From: Jeotgalicoccus meleagridis
GTDB taxonomy: Bacteria; Bacillota; Bacilli; Staphylococcales; Salinicoccaceae
Direction of reading: 5' to 3'
NCBI RefSeq assembly: GCF_903994045.1
Contig: NZ_CAJEWD010000006.1
Span: 62,001-126,000 of the forward strand
DNA length: 64,000 nt
Every line of letters starts with the position of its first letter. Positions within the stretch are counted from its first letter, which is position 1. A program made the translations under genes and the position numbers. Shown one piece after another: positions 11,622 to 20,390 of this stretch. The notes below the pieces were generated by a model, which was not told the origin of the DNA, searched no databases, and was given only the letters and a program-made list of their open reading frames with translations.

Positions 11622-11674
11622 TTGCAATATGAAGATTAGTCCTATATAATTTTAAATCGTAACCATTACGATAT
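11622..11674 (+). promoter_or_regulatory. Promoter with Zur-like operator for the zinc-binding lipoprotein
   Basis: TTGCAA (11622-11627) and TATAAT (11645-11650) are 17 bp apart. Directly downstream, AAATCGTAACCATTACGATAT (11654-11674, 21 bp, split here as AAATCGTAAC and CATTACGATAT around the centre) closely follows the Bacillus Zur consensus with its TCGTAAT/ATTACGA arms. The site covers the start of transcription, so zinc-loaded Zur should repress. Confidence 0.85.
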
Positions 11675-11688
11675 TAGGAGTGCTTTCT

Positions 11689-12633
11689 ATGAAACTAAAA
11701 TTTGCTGTTTTTATATCTTTCGTTTTATTTTTAGCTGCCTGTGGCAATAATACGAGTGTTAAAGAGGATCAACCTTTAAAAATTTATACCACTGTCTTTC
11801 CATTAACTAGCTTTGTTGAAGAAATTGGTGGAGAGACGGTAGATGTTGAATCAGTTTACCCTGCAGGTGCTGACATGCACTCTTACGAACCGACACAAAA
11901 AGACATGATAGACTACTCAGATGGTGACTTGTTCATGACAACAACAGATGAACTTGATCCAATTGCAGCGACAATCACTAAGACGATCGAAGACGATACA
12001 ACAGTGATTTCTACAGCGAGTGGAATTACTGAAGATGATCTAATATCTTCTAGTCATGAAGGTCATGACCACGAACATGATGAAGATAGCGATCATGATC
12101 ATGAACACGGTGAAAACGATCCACATATTTGGTTAGATCCTAACTTAGCACTCAAGATGGCGGAATCAATTAGAGATTCACTCATTGAAGCCAGACCAGA
12201 ACATAAGGATTTATATGATAGTAATTTCAATAGTTTAAAAGAGGATTTAACAAATATCGATCAAAAACTAACAGAAATTACTGAACAACCAGTATATGAT
12301 CACGTTTATATCTCACATGAATCTATCGGCTATCTTGCCAATCGATACGGCTTTCATCAAGTGGCAATCAATGGACTTAGTAATCAAGAACCCTCACAAA
12401 AAGAATTGACTGAGATCATCGATAATATCAAACAAGAAAATATTCCTTATATCTTGTATGAACCCAATGTAACTTCAACAGTTACTGATGTGATTAAAGA
12501 TGAAACTAAGACTGAGCCAATTTACTTCAATAATTTAGAAACTCTCAGTCCAAAAGACCCTCGTGATGCGACTTACCAATCAATGATGGATAAAAATATT
12601 GAAACCTTAGATCAAGCTTTAAACGACAAATAA
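11689..12633 (+). CDS. Zinc ABC transporter substrate-binding lipoprotein (AdcA/ZnuA type)
   Basis: Cluster A-I metal-binding protein that captures Zn2+ outside the membrane and passes it to an ABC permease. 314 aa. Lipobox FLAAC (Cys18). His64 in ADMHSYEP, a His/Asp-rich loop at residues 123-140, His146 in DPHIWLDP and the YISHESIGYLANRYG helix are the expected metal-site parts. The ATG at 11689 is chosen over an in-frame GTG nine bases upstream because AGGAG overlaps that GTG. No adcBC-like ATPase or permease lies next to it, so it must use a transporter encoded elsewhere. The Zur-like site predicts expression in zinc starvation. Confidence 0.93.
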   Translation: MKLKFAVFISFVLFLAACGNNTSVKEDQPLKIYTTVFPLTSFVEEIGGETVDVESVYPAGADMHSYEPTQKDMIDYSDGDLFMTTTDELDPIAATITKTIEDDTTVISTASGITEDDLISSSHEGHDHEHDEDSDHDHEHGENDPHIWLDPNLALKMAESIRDSLIEARPEHKDLYDSNFNSLKEDLTNIDQKLTEITEQPVYDHVYISHESIGYLANRYGFHQVAINGLSNQEPSQKELTEIIDNIKQENIPYILYEPNVTSTVTDVIKDETKTEPIYFNNLETLSPKDPRDATYQSMMDKNIETLDQALNDK

Positions 12634-12638
12634 AAACA

Positions 12639-12690
12639 CAAAAATAGCCGTGAACATCTTAAAATTAAGATGTTCACGGCTATTTTTTTC
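12639..12690. terminator. Bidirectional terminator
   Basis: AAAATAGCCGTGAACATCTT pairs with its complement around a short AT-rich loop. It has a T-run on the plus strand and a weaker one on the minus strand, and it separates the convergent zinc-binding lipoprotein gene and the small gene at 12720. Confidence 0.9.
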
Positions 12691-12719
12691 TTTAGGATGT
12701 ATTTCCTATTCAATTGATA

Positions 12720-12890
12720 TTATGCTTTTTCTGGATAAAGGTCATCTTTAATACTTTGTGTAAATTCACGGATTTCATCTACATCTTTTTTCAATAAGAA
12801 AGCAAGCACAACTACGGCAACCGCAGTAATCGCGAATAAAACTACAAATGTTTTAAAGATAAAACCAAGTAAACCTTTAATTAAGTCCAT
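12720..12890 (-). CDS. Small single-pass membrane protein (56 aa)
   Basis: Begins MDLIKGLLGFIFKTF and has one long hydrophobic segment (residues 7-33), then a charged tail (KKDVDEIREFTQSIKDD). GGAGGAGAG lies eight bases before the ATG, and the gene fits neatly between a terminator and mutT. No function is recognised; the layout suggests a small membrane protein with a cytoplasmic amphipathic tail. Confidence 0.65.
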   Translation of the reverse strand: MDLIKGLLGFIFKTFVVLFAITAVAVVVLAFLLKKDVDEIREFTQSIKDDLYPEKA

Positions 12891-12915
12891 TTTTGTCTCT
12901 CCTCCTTGATAGCTT

Positions 12916-13326
12916 CTATTTCTTATTCCCTTTTTTCTCTTTTATAATCTTAATTGCAGGAATATCTGCCGGAGCCCAGTCTAATTGGTCAATATCATCA
13001 GCTTTCATCCATTTCATTTCTTCATGTTCTAAAAGTTGGATATTGCCAGCCTTAATTTTTGAGAAATAAGTTGTTAATTCCACAATACCAAAGTCATATT
13101 CATAAGTCGTTGTAGTAATTTCATCTAGAATCTCAATATCTAAGGCCATTTCTTCCTGTAACTCTCTTTTTAAGGCAGCAGTCGGACTTTCTCCTACTTC
13201 AATTTTGCCTCCAGGGAATTCCCATTTTAAAGCTAAATTTTTACCTTCTGGTCTTTGGGCACAGAGGATTTCTCCTTCTTCATTTTCAATCACTGCGCCA
13301 ACTACTTTAATTTCTTTCTTAGTCAC
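12916..13326 (-). CDS. NUDIX hydrolase, MutT/8-oxo-dGTP diphosphatase type
   Basis: Hydrolyses nucleoside diphosphate-X compounds; the MutT branch clears oxidised nucleotides. In 136 aa the NUDIX box is complete: GGKIEVGESPTAALKREL then QEEM, matching Gx5Ex7REUxEExGU. The N-terminal KVVGAVIENEEGEILCAQRP is the typical MutT beginning. The start is a GTG at 13324-13326 with AGGTGA before it. It follows the iron alcohol dehydrogenase gene by 12 bp and may be cotranscribed. The true substrate cannot be fixed by sequence. Confidence 0.88.
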   Translation of the reverse strand: MTKKEIKVVGAVIENEEGEILCAQRPEGKNLALKWEFPGGKIEVGESPTAALKRELQEEMALDIEILDEITTTTYEYDFGIVELTTYFSKIKAGNIQLLEHEEMKWMKADDIDQLDWAPADIPAIKIIKEKKGNKK

Positions 13327-13338
13327 AAGCTCACCTAC

Positions 13339-14445
13339 TTATTTTCTCTCTAACATTTCAATAATTTCATCCTCACTCAACTGAGCAAGATTATTTTGAT
13401 AGTTACCCGCAGCCATGGTCTGGCGAGCAATTTCTGGAATATGTTTTTTATCAATACCGAGTTCTTCAAATGTCGAACGTAAACCTAATCTCTTTTTGAG
13501 TTCATTGATTTCATCTGACATTGCTCTAGTGTTTTTAAAGCCGAGTTGAGCACTAATATCATCCATGCGATTATCTACTTCTGCATTATATAAAATCCAC
13601 TGATCGAGACTAAATGCACAAGCTTCAGCATGCGGTATGCCAAACTCAGATGTTAAATAATAACTCATTGCATGTGACCCACTTGTTGCAGTCTGTGAAA
13701 ATCCAAGTCCAGCAATAGTACTAGCTAAAGCCATATTACTTCTAGCTGTCACATCTTTACCATCGTTATAAGCCGTTTCTAGGTTGGCAAATGCTAATTT
13801 CAAAGCTTTCAGATGTAAAGCATCAGAAATTGGGTTATTGTTTACAGAACCGATTGAATCTAAGGCGTGGCAAATAACATCGATGCCTGAGATTGCTGTT
13901 ACTGATGGTGGACATGAATAGGTCATTTCAGGATCAACTAGTGCATACTTTGGATATAGCAATTTAGAATTCAAGGACACCTTTAAACCTCTTTCCTTAT
14001 CACTGATTACCGCAAAAGGTGTGACTTCTGAAGCTGACCCACTAGTAGATGGAATAGCTACTAAAGGAAGTGCAGATGTGACAAGCTTATCATCGATTAA
14101 CTGACGTGCCTCAACCCCTCTAGCGTAAGCTGCCGAAGCTGCTTTTGCTGCATCCATAGCTGAACCTCCACCTGCTGCAATAATTAAATCTGCCTGGTGA
14201 GTATCACAAGATAAAACGATATGATCTACGTTATCTACAGTAGGGTTGGCCTCGATATTAGACACGACTGCCTTAACTCTATTACCTAAAAGAGATTCTA
14301 GTAAATCGGTGACGCCATTCTCTACTTGAGAGTTTGAAGCGACAACAACAATTGATTGATAATTAGTATCCTTTAATACTTCATCAATAGTTTGAAGCAC
14401 ACCTGCTCCAAAATGCACCTCTGTGTGGTTAGCAAATAAAAACAT
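13339..14445 (-). CDS. Iron-containing (group III) alcohol dehydrogenase
   Basis: NAD(P)-dependent oxidoreductase acting on alcohols or aldehydes. The 368-aa sequence has the nucleotide-binding AAGGGSAMDAAKAAS, PSTSGSASEVTPFAVI, and the iron ligands in GIDVICHALDSI and GSHAMSYYLTSEFGIPHAEACAF. AGGAAGGGG precedes the ATG. Substrate is unknown; family members reduce butyraldehyde, lactaldehyde or 1,3-propanediol precursors. It probably shares a transcript with the downstream mutT-like gene. Confidence 0.9.
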   Translation of the reverse strand: MFLFANHTEVHFGAGVLQTIDEVLKDTNYQSIVVVASNSQVENGVTDLLESLLGNRVKAVVSNIEANPTVDNVDHIVLSCDTHQADLIIAAGGGSAMDAAKAASAAYARGVEARQLIDDKLVTSALPLVAIPSTSGSASEVTPFAVISDKERGLKVSLNSKLLYPKYALVDPEMTYSCPPSVTAISGIDVICHALDSIGSVNNNPISDALHLKALKLAFANLETAYNDGKDVTARSNMALASTIAGLGFSQTATSGSHAMSYYLTSEFGIPHAEACAFSLDQWILYNAEVDNRMDDISAQLGFKNTRAMSDEINELKKRLGLRSTFEELGIDKKHIPEIARQTMAAGNYQNNLAQLSEDEIIEMLERK

Positions 14446-14463
14446 GTAAATCCCCTTCCTATC

Positions 14464-14778
14464 CTAGTCTTTTTTTATCTTATAGTCATAGATTTTAAAA
14501 CGCACAGTGAGTGGTTGGAAAAGAAAAACATATAATAAGAATAAGATAAAACTAATCACTAAAGATGGCCACATCGGCCAGTCCATAATCGGAATCAATA
14601 TAAATATAAATAATGCAACTAAAAAAATAGCCAAATAATCATAAACAATCGACAATGTAGAAGGTTCTAAATACATCTTACAATTCGGACATTTAATCCT
14701 TGTCCTAGGTTTTAAAGCATAACCTTTAATTTTCTCCCCATAAGTCCATTCATGATGACAGTGTGGACATTCCCCCAT
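14464..14778 (-). CDS. Zinc-ribbon membrane protein (cxxc_20_cxxc type)
   Basis: A 104-aa protein with two CxxC pairs spaced by about 20 residues (CPHCHHEW and IKCPNCKMY), the pattern of the Bacillales cxxc_20_cxxc family, followed by two strong transmembrane segments (about residues 47-66 and 72-90) and a basic end. Probably a membrane-anchored zinc ribbon facing the cytoplasm. Function unknown. AAGGTGAT precedes the ATG. Confidence 0.8.
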   Translation of the reverse strand: MGECPHCHHEWTYGEKIKGYALKPRTRIKCPNCKMYLEPSTLSIVYDYLAIFLVALFIFILIPIMDWPMWPSLVISFILFLLYVFLFQPLTVRFKIYDYKIKKD

Positions 14779-14817
14779 AAAATCACCTTACTTCATAGTT
14801 TAGACACTTTTATTATA

Positions 14818-14846
14818 ACAAAAAGAAGAGCGTGAAAGCTCTTCTA
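14818..14846 (-). terminator. Terminator of the thiamine-binding protein gene
   Basis: On the minus strand AGAAGAGC-TTTCAC-GCTCTTCT is a perfect 8-bp stem followed by TTTTTG. It overlaps the end of the gene. Confidence 0.85.
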
Positions 14847-15149
14847 TTCATCATCTTCAAATTCGTAATAATCTGCTAAAATATCTTTAATTCTATTTTC
14901 TTCTTTAGATTGAACCAGCTTGATATTACTAGTTACATGTTCACAGCCTTGTTCAGCTAAATATAAATTAAGTTTTTTAACGAGACTAAACAGTTCATCT
15001 AGGTTACCTTCTACTGTCGTTTCTTGTGGTCCTACAAAATGTGTAAGTCCACTGTTTTCAATTAAATCAATCGCACCACTTGTATGAGAGTATAGCTCCT
15101 TATCTCCAGGATGGTAGGGTAAAACTTGTATACTCATTAAATAGTTCAT
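14844..15149 (-). CDS. MTH1187/YqgV-family thiamine-binding protein
   Basis: About 101 aa of the MTH1187/YkoF-like fold, a ferredoxin-like oligomer reported to bind thiamine or hydroxymethylpyrimidine. Typical elements are MSIQVLPYHP at the start, SGAIDLIENSGLTHFVGPQETTVEG and VTSNIKLVQ. The ATG at 15147-15149 (MNYLMSIQV) is chosen because GAGGAGAGG precedes it at proper distance; an upstream reading would begin inside that site. It stands alone between its own terminator and a divergent small gene. Confidence 0.82.
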   Translation of the reverse strand: MNYLMSIQVLPYHPGDKELYSHTSGAIDLIENSGLTHFVGPQETTVEGNLDELFSLVKKLNLYLAEQGCEHVTSNIKLVQSKEENRIKDILADYYEFEDDE

Positions 15150-15231
15150 GTCTGTTCCTCTCCTCAATTCAATTCTTCTTATATTATGATACTATTGCTA
15201 GTAGAAAACAAACATTTAAGGATGAATAAAT

Positions 15232-15411
15232 ATGATACAAATCAGCAAAGGATTAAACATTCTCTTGATTCTAATCGCACTTGTTATGATCTACTTTTTC
15301 TCTCAAGATTTCTTACCAGCTTCCTTGAATATGCCTTTGATTATCACTCTAATCATTCTTGGGGTCTTTTCTATTATTTCCATAATTAAAAAGGAGCACC
15401 CTGAGGACTAG
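15232..15411 (+). CDS. Small two-segment membrane protein (59 aa)
   Basis: Starts at ATG 15232 with AAGGA eight bases before it. It has two hydrophobic stretches (residues 8-23 and 33-52) linked by FSQDFLPASLNM and a charged end KKEHPED. This frame, not the overlapping longer one beginning at 15186, shows a proper ribosome site and a membrane-protein composition. Its TAG and the TAG of the opposite capA-like gene share the four bases CTAG at 15408-15411. No function recognised. Confidence 0.65.
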   Translation: MIQISKGLNILLILIALVMIYFFSQDFLPASLNMPLIITLIILGVFSIISIIKKEHPED

Positions 15412-16526
15412 TTGAGATAGTCCACTATCTCGACTTTGTCACTATAAGAAGTCATTTTTTCAGAAACATCCTGATAGACATCATCCATGTTCATATCAGC
15501 TAGAGGATGTAAATAAAAATCTTCATACTCATTGCTATCTACGTAAGTAGGCATAAATCTCACTTTGCTGACATCTATGTCCTCCCCCTTTTCTTCAACT
15601 GTAACTTCTAAAATACCTCCAAGACGTGTATTTAAAGTTTGTTGAGCACTTAAAAAGTTAGACATAGAATAGGCAATTACCGCTTCACTACCATCCTCTC
15701 TTTCATAATGTTCAATTGGTTGTAAGGTATGTGGATGTGAACCAACAATGATATCTGCTCCAGCTTCAGCAATCGTCTGATATTCTGGTATGTGTTCCTC
15801 TCTCGGATAATCATCGTATTCAATACCCTGGTGATAGCTGACAATCAAGACATCTACTTTGTCTCTTAAGTCTTCTATATCCGATAAAATTCTCGGCATA
15901 TCAATGATATTAACTAAATACTCTTCCCCCTCCGGTACTGGAATGCCATTTGTACCGTATGTATATGCTAGAAACCCAACATCTATACCATTGACCGTAA
16001 AGATTCGATCTCTGTTCATGTCTTCTTCACTCACATTTGCTCCAACATAATCAATGTCACGGTCTTTTAAGTTTTCAGTCGTACGTTCAATACCTTCAGC
16101 ACCTCTATCAAGTGTGTGGTTGTTAGCTAAATTTACGATATCTGCATCAAAATAAGCTAGTAAATCTGCGACTTCAACTGGGGCGTTAAAAGTTGGATAA
16201 CCTGATAAAGTCAGTTCCTCTCCACCAATTGGTGTTTCTTGATTTAAAAAGACTAAATCTTGCTGCTGTAAATACGGCGCGACTGTTTCAACTCTTGACG
16301 TAAAGTCATAACCATCTTCTGTCATAACATCTTCATACAGATAATCGTGTACTAAGATGTCCCCTGTTGCTGCAAAAGTAAAGGAACTATCAAGATACTG
16401 ACTTATATTTTGATACAAGGCTCCTTCATCAATCATCTGAAAATCTCTTTCCAATGATGCTACTTCATCTGTCGTATTCGAAGTAAAGAAACTAAAAAAC
16501 ATAATGACAATTGGTAAAAACTTCAT
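15408..16526 (-). CDS. CapA-family putative metallophosphatase
   Basis: PGA_cap domain protein, related to CapA of poly-gamma-glutamate capsule synthesis, with a calcineurin-like metal centre. After an N-terminal membrane or signal segment (first 17 residues) come TFAATGDILVHDYL, FLNQETPIGG, NLANNHTLDRG, VSYHQGIEYD and GSHPHTLQPIEHY, which supply the metal ligands. 372 aa. No capB, capC or other capsule gene is nearby, so a role in capsule is not supported here. The ATG lies one base after the stop of the siderophore-binding gene and uses its GGGGG as ribosome site, so the two are coupled. Confidence 0.85.
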   Translation of the reverse strand: MKFLPIVIMFFSFFTSNTTDEVASLERDFQMIDEGALYQNISQYLDSSFTFAATGDILVHDYLYEDVMTEDGYDFTSRVETVAPYLQQQDLVFLNQETPIGGEELTLSGYPTFNAPVEVADLLAYFDADIVNLANNHTLDRGAEGIERTTENLKDRDIDYVGANVSEEDMNRDRIFTVNGIDVGFLAYTYGTNGIPVPEGEEYLVNIIDMPRILSDIEDLRDKVDVLIVSYHQGIEYDDYPREEHIPEYQTIAEAGADIIVGSHPHTLQPIEHYEREDGSEAVIAYSMSNFLSAQQTLNTRLGGILEVTVEEKGEDIDVSKVRFMPTYVDSNEYEDFYLHPLADMNMDDVYQDVSEKMTSYSDKVEIVDYLN

Positions 16527-16527
16527 T

Positions 16528-17466
16528 TTAATCCCCCTTACTATCGTTAAGTTGATCTACTATGAATTCTGATTGTTGCCGGATAGAAATTAAATCATTT
16601 GTTATAAAATCGTCTTTATTCACTAATATGACATGTGATTCAGGGATGTCTAGAGCTTTGGAAAACTCAAGTTTAATACTATCGTCTGATGTATTATCTG
16701 TATTAACAAATATATAATCTGTTTCAAAATCAGAGAATTCAGCTGGGGTCTTCACTTCAAAGAGATTATCTTCTACATCCTTTTTAGCTTCTTCATCCAT
16801 CTGAAAGCCGAGTACGTCGTAAACCGCTTCAGTACCGTAACCCATATATTCATTGTATAGCATAAACCCGTCATCATGAGAACTTACAACTAAAGCATGT
16901 TGATCATCCACTTGCTCCTTGAGTTCTCTTTTAATTACCGTTGTCTCTGCTTCCCACTCATCACCTATTCTATTCGCTTCATCTTCTTTATTTAAGATGA
17001 CGCCTAAATAATAAAGCTGGGTTAGATAAGTTCTCGGACTAAAGGGACTAAGTATACCGGCTGAATAAGTCAGGCGAATTGTTGGTGCAATTTCACTATA
17101 GTCGTCAAAATGTTCATCAGGTGAATATGTAACGATTAAATCAGGTTGAATCTCTTTTAGACTCTCAATATCTCCTGCTTGTAAATAAATAACTTCTTGA
17201 CCAAGTTCATTTTCAATTGTGTTATTGTTTTCTAATTCACTATTCACAGCAGCTGCTTCATAACCAAGCAATTTTGCATTACCTGGATCTATAGACCGAA
17301 ACAGGACAATCCTTTTTGGTTCAGCAGGAATATCAATTTCACTTGTATCTTCTGTCGTGATTCTTCTTAATTCACCATCTTCGCTCACGTCGATTTCACG
17401 GAAACTAGAACAACCAGCCAATATCAAAATTGTCATCATAAATACAATCACTTTATATTTTTTCAT
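16528..17466 (-). CDS. Iron-siderophore-type ABC substrate-binding lipoprotein (FhuD-like)
   Basis: About 312-aa cluster A-II binding protein. Lipobox LILAGC; the BtuF/FhuD-like fold is suggested by IDIPAEPKRIVLFRSIDPGNAKLLGYEA, LKEIQPDLIVTYSPDE and a late helix. The ATG at 17466 is used because GAGG lies eight bases upstream; the TTG further out falls too close to it. There is no permease or ATPase beside it, and it is coupled to a CapA-like gene, so the ligand and the partner transporter are unknown. No clear Fur box was found upstream. Confidence 0.8.
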   Translation of the reverse strand: MKKYKVIVFMMTILILAGCSSFREIDVSEDGELRRITTEDTSEIDIPAEPKRIVLFRSIDPGNAKLLGYEAAAVNSELENNNTIENELGQEVIYLQAGDIESLKEIQPDLIVTYSPDEHFDDYSEIAPTIRLTYSAGILSPFSPRTYLTQLYYLGVILNKEDEANRIGDEWEAETTVIKRELKEQVDDQHALVVSSHDDGFMLYNEYMGYGTEAVYDVLGFQMDEEAKKDVEDNLFEVKTPAEFSDFETDYIFVNTDNTSDDSIKLEFSKALDIPESHVILVNKDDFITNDLISIRQQSEFIVDQLNDSKGD

Positions 17467-17536
17467 TTTTTTCAACCTCTATTATTAATAGTGCCATTAT
17501 ACACATAATAGTGTTATCAAAGAAGAGCGAGAGAAA

Positions 17537-17570
17537 ATAAAAACCCCGAACCTAATGGTCCGGGGTTGTT
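17537..17570 (-). terminator. Terminator of the PH-like protein gene
   Basis: On the minus strand AACCCCGGACC and GGTTCGGGGTT pair around ATTA, followed by a TTTTTA tract. Confidence 0.88.
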
Positions 17571-17577
17571 CTTAAAT

Positions 17578-17955
17578 TTAAGTTAATGCTTCTTTTTCAA
17601 CAGTGTAGCGTCCTTTATACTTATAGACAAATTCTAAGAACTTATCTAGCTTACCTTCAGAAATATTTTTAATACTTACTATTAATTGGTCATCATGCCA
17701 TAAGTGAACAATGTGGCCGACCATAAGTAAATCTTCGACAGTGATACGCGTGATTCTATCATAATCAAAATCTTCGATACAAATCACACCACGGTCTTCT
17801 AAGTTTAAAAATAATCGTTTTGTTGTTGCAACTAAAGAGCCATGATAAATACTTTTTTCACCCTCAAAATACTCAATTGAACCAACAAGTGCAGGTCCAA
17901 CAACTTCTTTAGATTGTAGAGGGACACCCTCAATATTTTTCAATTTGTTGTACAT
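17578..17955 (-). CDS. PH-like domain protein of unknown function
   Basis: About 125 residues with the look of a bacterial pleckstrin-homology fold: GSIEYFEGEKSIYHGSLVATTKRLFLNLED, then a run of short beta strands and a C-terminal helix (SEGKLDKFLEFVYKYKG). The start is set at the ATG of 17955 because AAAAGGGG sits nine bases upstream and directly abuts the alternative ATG at 17964. Function unknown. Confidence 0.6.
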   Translation of the reverse strand: MYNKLKNIEGVPLQSKEVVGPALVGSIEYFEGEKSIYHGSLVATTKRLFLNLEDRGVICIEDFDYDRITRITVEDLLMVGHIVHLWHDDQLIVSIKNISEGKLDKFLEFVYKYKGRYTVEKEALT

Positions 17956-17986
17956 AGACAACATCCCCTTTTTTACTGTTATTTAT

Positions 17987-18535
17987 TCACTTACCACGAA
18001 ACATAAGGTAATAAACATTTTTGCTTTTTAAAATTAAGTAACCAAAAAAGACTCCAATAATACCCCCAATTGAATTCAACATGACATCATCAACGCTTGT
18101 CACTCTTCCTATTGGCAACAAATACTGGGTTGTCTCAATAAAAATTGATAAGACTAAGCACAGTAATACTGTTAAAATACCTCTTTTGATAAGGCAATAT
18201 AGGAAGAAGGAAATGGGTATAAATAGTACAATGTTCATGACAATACTGTTGAAGATTGCTTCGGTTGTCGCATAGTACCACATATCCTTTATGCTCTCTA
18301 AAGGTGTTAATACGACAATATCACTTTCATTAGATGTCGGCATCAGTGTTACGAGAAAAATACCCACTAAACTCATAATCAAACCCATTATTGAAAAGTA
18401 CCTTAATTTTTTAGATACCGTATCCAGTTGATAACCACTTTTTATATTAATAAAGAGTGTAACCACTACAATAATCATAAAAATAATGATAAATATCGGA
18501 ATCACTGGACTGAATGCTTCGACTAAAATACCCAT
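17987..18535 (-). CDS. VanZ-family membrane protein
   Basis: 182 aa with about five membrane segments. The VanZ-like signature is the late stretch ETTQYLLPIGRVTSVDD followed by MLNSIGGIIGVFFGYL. VanZ homologues are linked to low-level teicoplanin resistance and lipid or envelope processes, but most chromosomal copies have no known job. It follows the ABC exporter gene by 11 bp and probably shares its transcript. Confidence 0.85.
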   Translation of the reverse strand: MGILVEAFSPVIPIFIIIFMIIVVVTLFINIKSGYQLDTVSKKLRYFSIMGLIMSLVGIFLVTLMPTSNESDIVVLTPLESIKDMWYYATTEAIFNSIVMNIVLFIPISFFLYCLIKRGILTVLLCLVLSIFIETTQYLLPIGRVTSVDDVMLNSIGGIIGVFFGYLILKSKNVYYLMFRGK

Positions 18536-18546
18536 TTATTATGCCT

Positions 18547-20283
18547 CTAATCTTCTCCAAATTGCTGCTTAGTAAATTCTCTATACCTATCATGAGTCTC
18601 CATTAAACTTTCATGGTTGCCTTGTCCGGTCAATTTACCACTATCAATGAAGTATATCTTATCTGAATTGACAATTGTTGATAAACGGTGCGCAATAACT
18701 AAGACTGTACGTCCTGACATCAGTTCGTTTAAAGCTTCACCGATATATTTTTCTGATTCTGAATCAAGACTTGCTGTAGCTTCATCTAACATCAATATTT
18801 TAGGATTTCTTAAAAACGCTCTGGCAATACCGATTCTCTGACGCTGACCACCAGATAGTTTAACACCACGTTCACCGACTTCGGTATCGAGTCCTTCTTC
18901 TAGATCATCAATGAACTCTTTTGTATAAGATTGTCTAACAGCTCGCTCTATATCTTCTTCACTATAAGCCGATTCATCTAAGCCATAAGTAATATTTTCT
19001 CTAATTGTCCCTGAGACAATAGCACTTTCTTGTGCGACGTAACCAATACCAGAACGATAATGTTTTAAATCTAATTTTTCTATATTAATACCGTCGACCC
19101 TAATTTGTCCAGTCCAAACATTGTAGTATCGTTCAATTAAAGAAAAAATCGTGGATTTACCACTACCACTTGGTCCAACGAAAGCAACTTTTTGATTATT
19201 ATTTGCTTGGAAGGATATGTTTTCTAAAACTGCTGTATCTCCGTAACCAAAAGAGACATTATCAAATTCCAAAGTATTATAAGCGAGCTCTAGACGTTCT
19301 TCTCCAGACTTCTCATCCGTCATATCTAAAATGCCCATGATTCGACCTGTTGCTCCAAGTGCTTTGTTATATTCTGTAAAGAACATCGCAAACATCGTCA
19401 TTGGCATCATTATTTGGAATAAATAAAGTAAAAATGCAACTAGTGTTCCAATTGACATGGAACCGTCAGCTACTCTAATACCACCATAACCAATGACTAA
19501 AATAATCACGAACATCATCACCGTGTACATAATCGGTGATAATAAAGCATTGATAATTGCTTCTTTCATCCCGTATTTATATAGCTCTTTAATTCCACGG
19601 CGTCCTTTTTCTTGTTCATATCGTTCAGCATTGAATGACTTCATCAGTCTGATTTCACTCAAAGTCTCTTGTATCGACCCTGTGAAAGTGGCAGTTTCAT
19701 CCTGTAATTTCTTAGAGACCTTTTGCATACGTCTACCAAGTGGTAAAATTACAACGATTGATATCGGTAGTGCGATAAACATAATGAGTGTTAATTTCCA
19801 GTCCATTAAGAAGAGGATAATCACTGCTCCGACTATACTGACTAAGCCACTGATTAACTGTGGGAAATGACTTGTAATTAAATTTTGAATGATACTTGTA
19901 TCGTTGACAACTCTAGAGACTGACTCTCCACTTTTCGTTTTATCGAAATAAGAAACAGGTAAATTGAGAAATTTATCCCATACCATTTCTCTTAATCGCT
20001 GAACAACAGTCTGACCAATTTTTGCCAACATATAATATGACACACCATCGATTACTGCACTGAATAAGAAAACACCTATAATGAGAACCACTAAGGGTGT
20101 GCTTATTAATGATGTATCAAATCCATCTATAAACATTTGTGTTAAGAGCGGTACCATTAAAGAACCTAAGGTACCTATCAAAGTTAAAAATATCCCTCCA
20201 AAAAACAAGGGTTTCTTAATCTTTGTCTGTTTGATTAATCCCATAAATTTTTTAAATGAAGCTTTTTCTTCAACACTTTCCAA
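18547..20283 (-). CDS. ABC exporter half-transporter (fused permease-ATPase, BmrA/LmrA-like)
   Basis: 578 aa: six membrane segments in the first 320 residues, then an ATPase domain with Walker A GPSGSGKS, Q-loop YVAQE, signature LSGGQRQR, Walker B ILMLDEATASLD and switch His in IAHRLST. Such proteins act as homodimers and export drugs, lipids or peptides. Start is a TTG at 20281-20283 with GAGGTG five bases before it. Divergent from the YhaQ-like gene. Substrate unknown. Confidence 0.92.
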   Translation of the reverse strand: MESVEEKASFKKFMGLIKQTKIKKPLFFGGIFLTLIGTLGSLMVPLLTQMFIDGFDTSLISTPLVVLIIGVFLFSAVIDGVSYYMLAKIGQTVVQRLREMVWDKFLNLPVSYFDKTKSGESVSRVVNDTSIIQNLITSHFPQLISGLVSIVGAVIILFLMDWKLTLIMFIALPISIVVILPLGRRMQKVSKKLQDETATFTGSIQETLSEIRLMKSFNAERYEQEKGRRGIKELYKYGMKEAIINALLSPIMYTVMMFVIILVIGYGGIRVADGSMSIGTLVAFLLYLFQIMMPMTMFAMFFTEYNKALGATGRIMGILDMTDEKSGEERLELAYNTLEFDNVSFGYGDTAVLENISFQANNNQKVAFVGPSGSGKSTIFSLIERYYNVWTGQIRVDGINIEKLDLKHYRSGIGYVAQESAIVSGTIRENITYGLDESAYSEEDIERAVRQSYTKEFIDDLEEGLDTEVGERGVKLSGGQRQRIGIARAFLRNPKILMLDEATASLDSESEKYIGEALNELMSGRTVLVIAHRLSTIVNSDKIYFIDSGKLTGQGNHESLMETHDRYREFTKQQFGED

Positions 20284-20390
20284 CTTGTCACCTCTTCGTA
20301 TTTTATGATTTACATTTTACATTGTAACTGTTTTTTTGAACAATATCAGTATGGTATGATAATACTATCAAAACATGGGAGGACGGGACT

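Noticed and set aside
15186-15389. 67-aa ORF in the other frame
   Set aside because: No ribosome site and poor composition; the overlapping frame from 15232 has AAGGA and two membrane segments.
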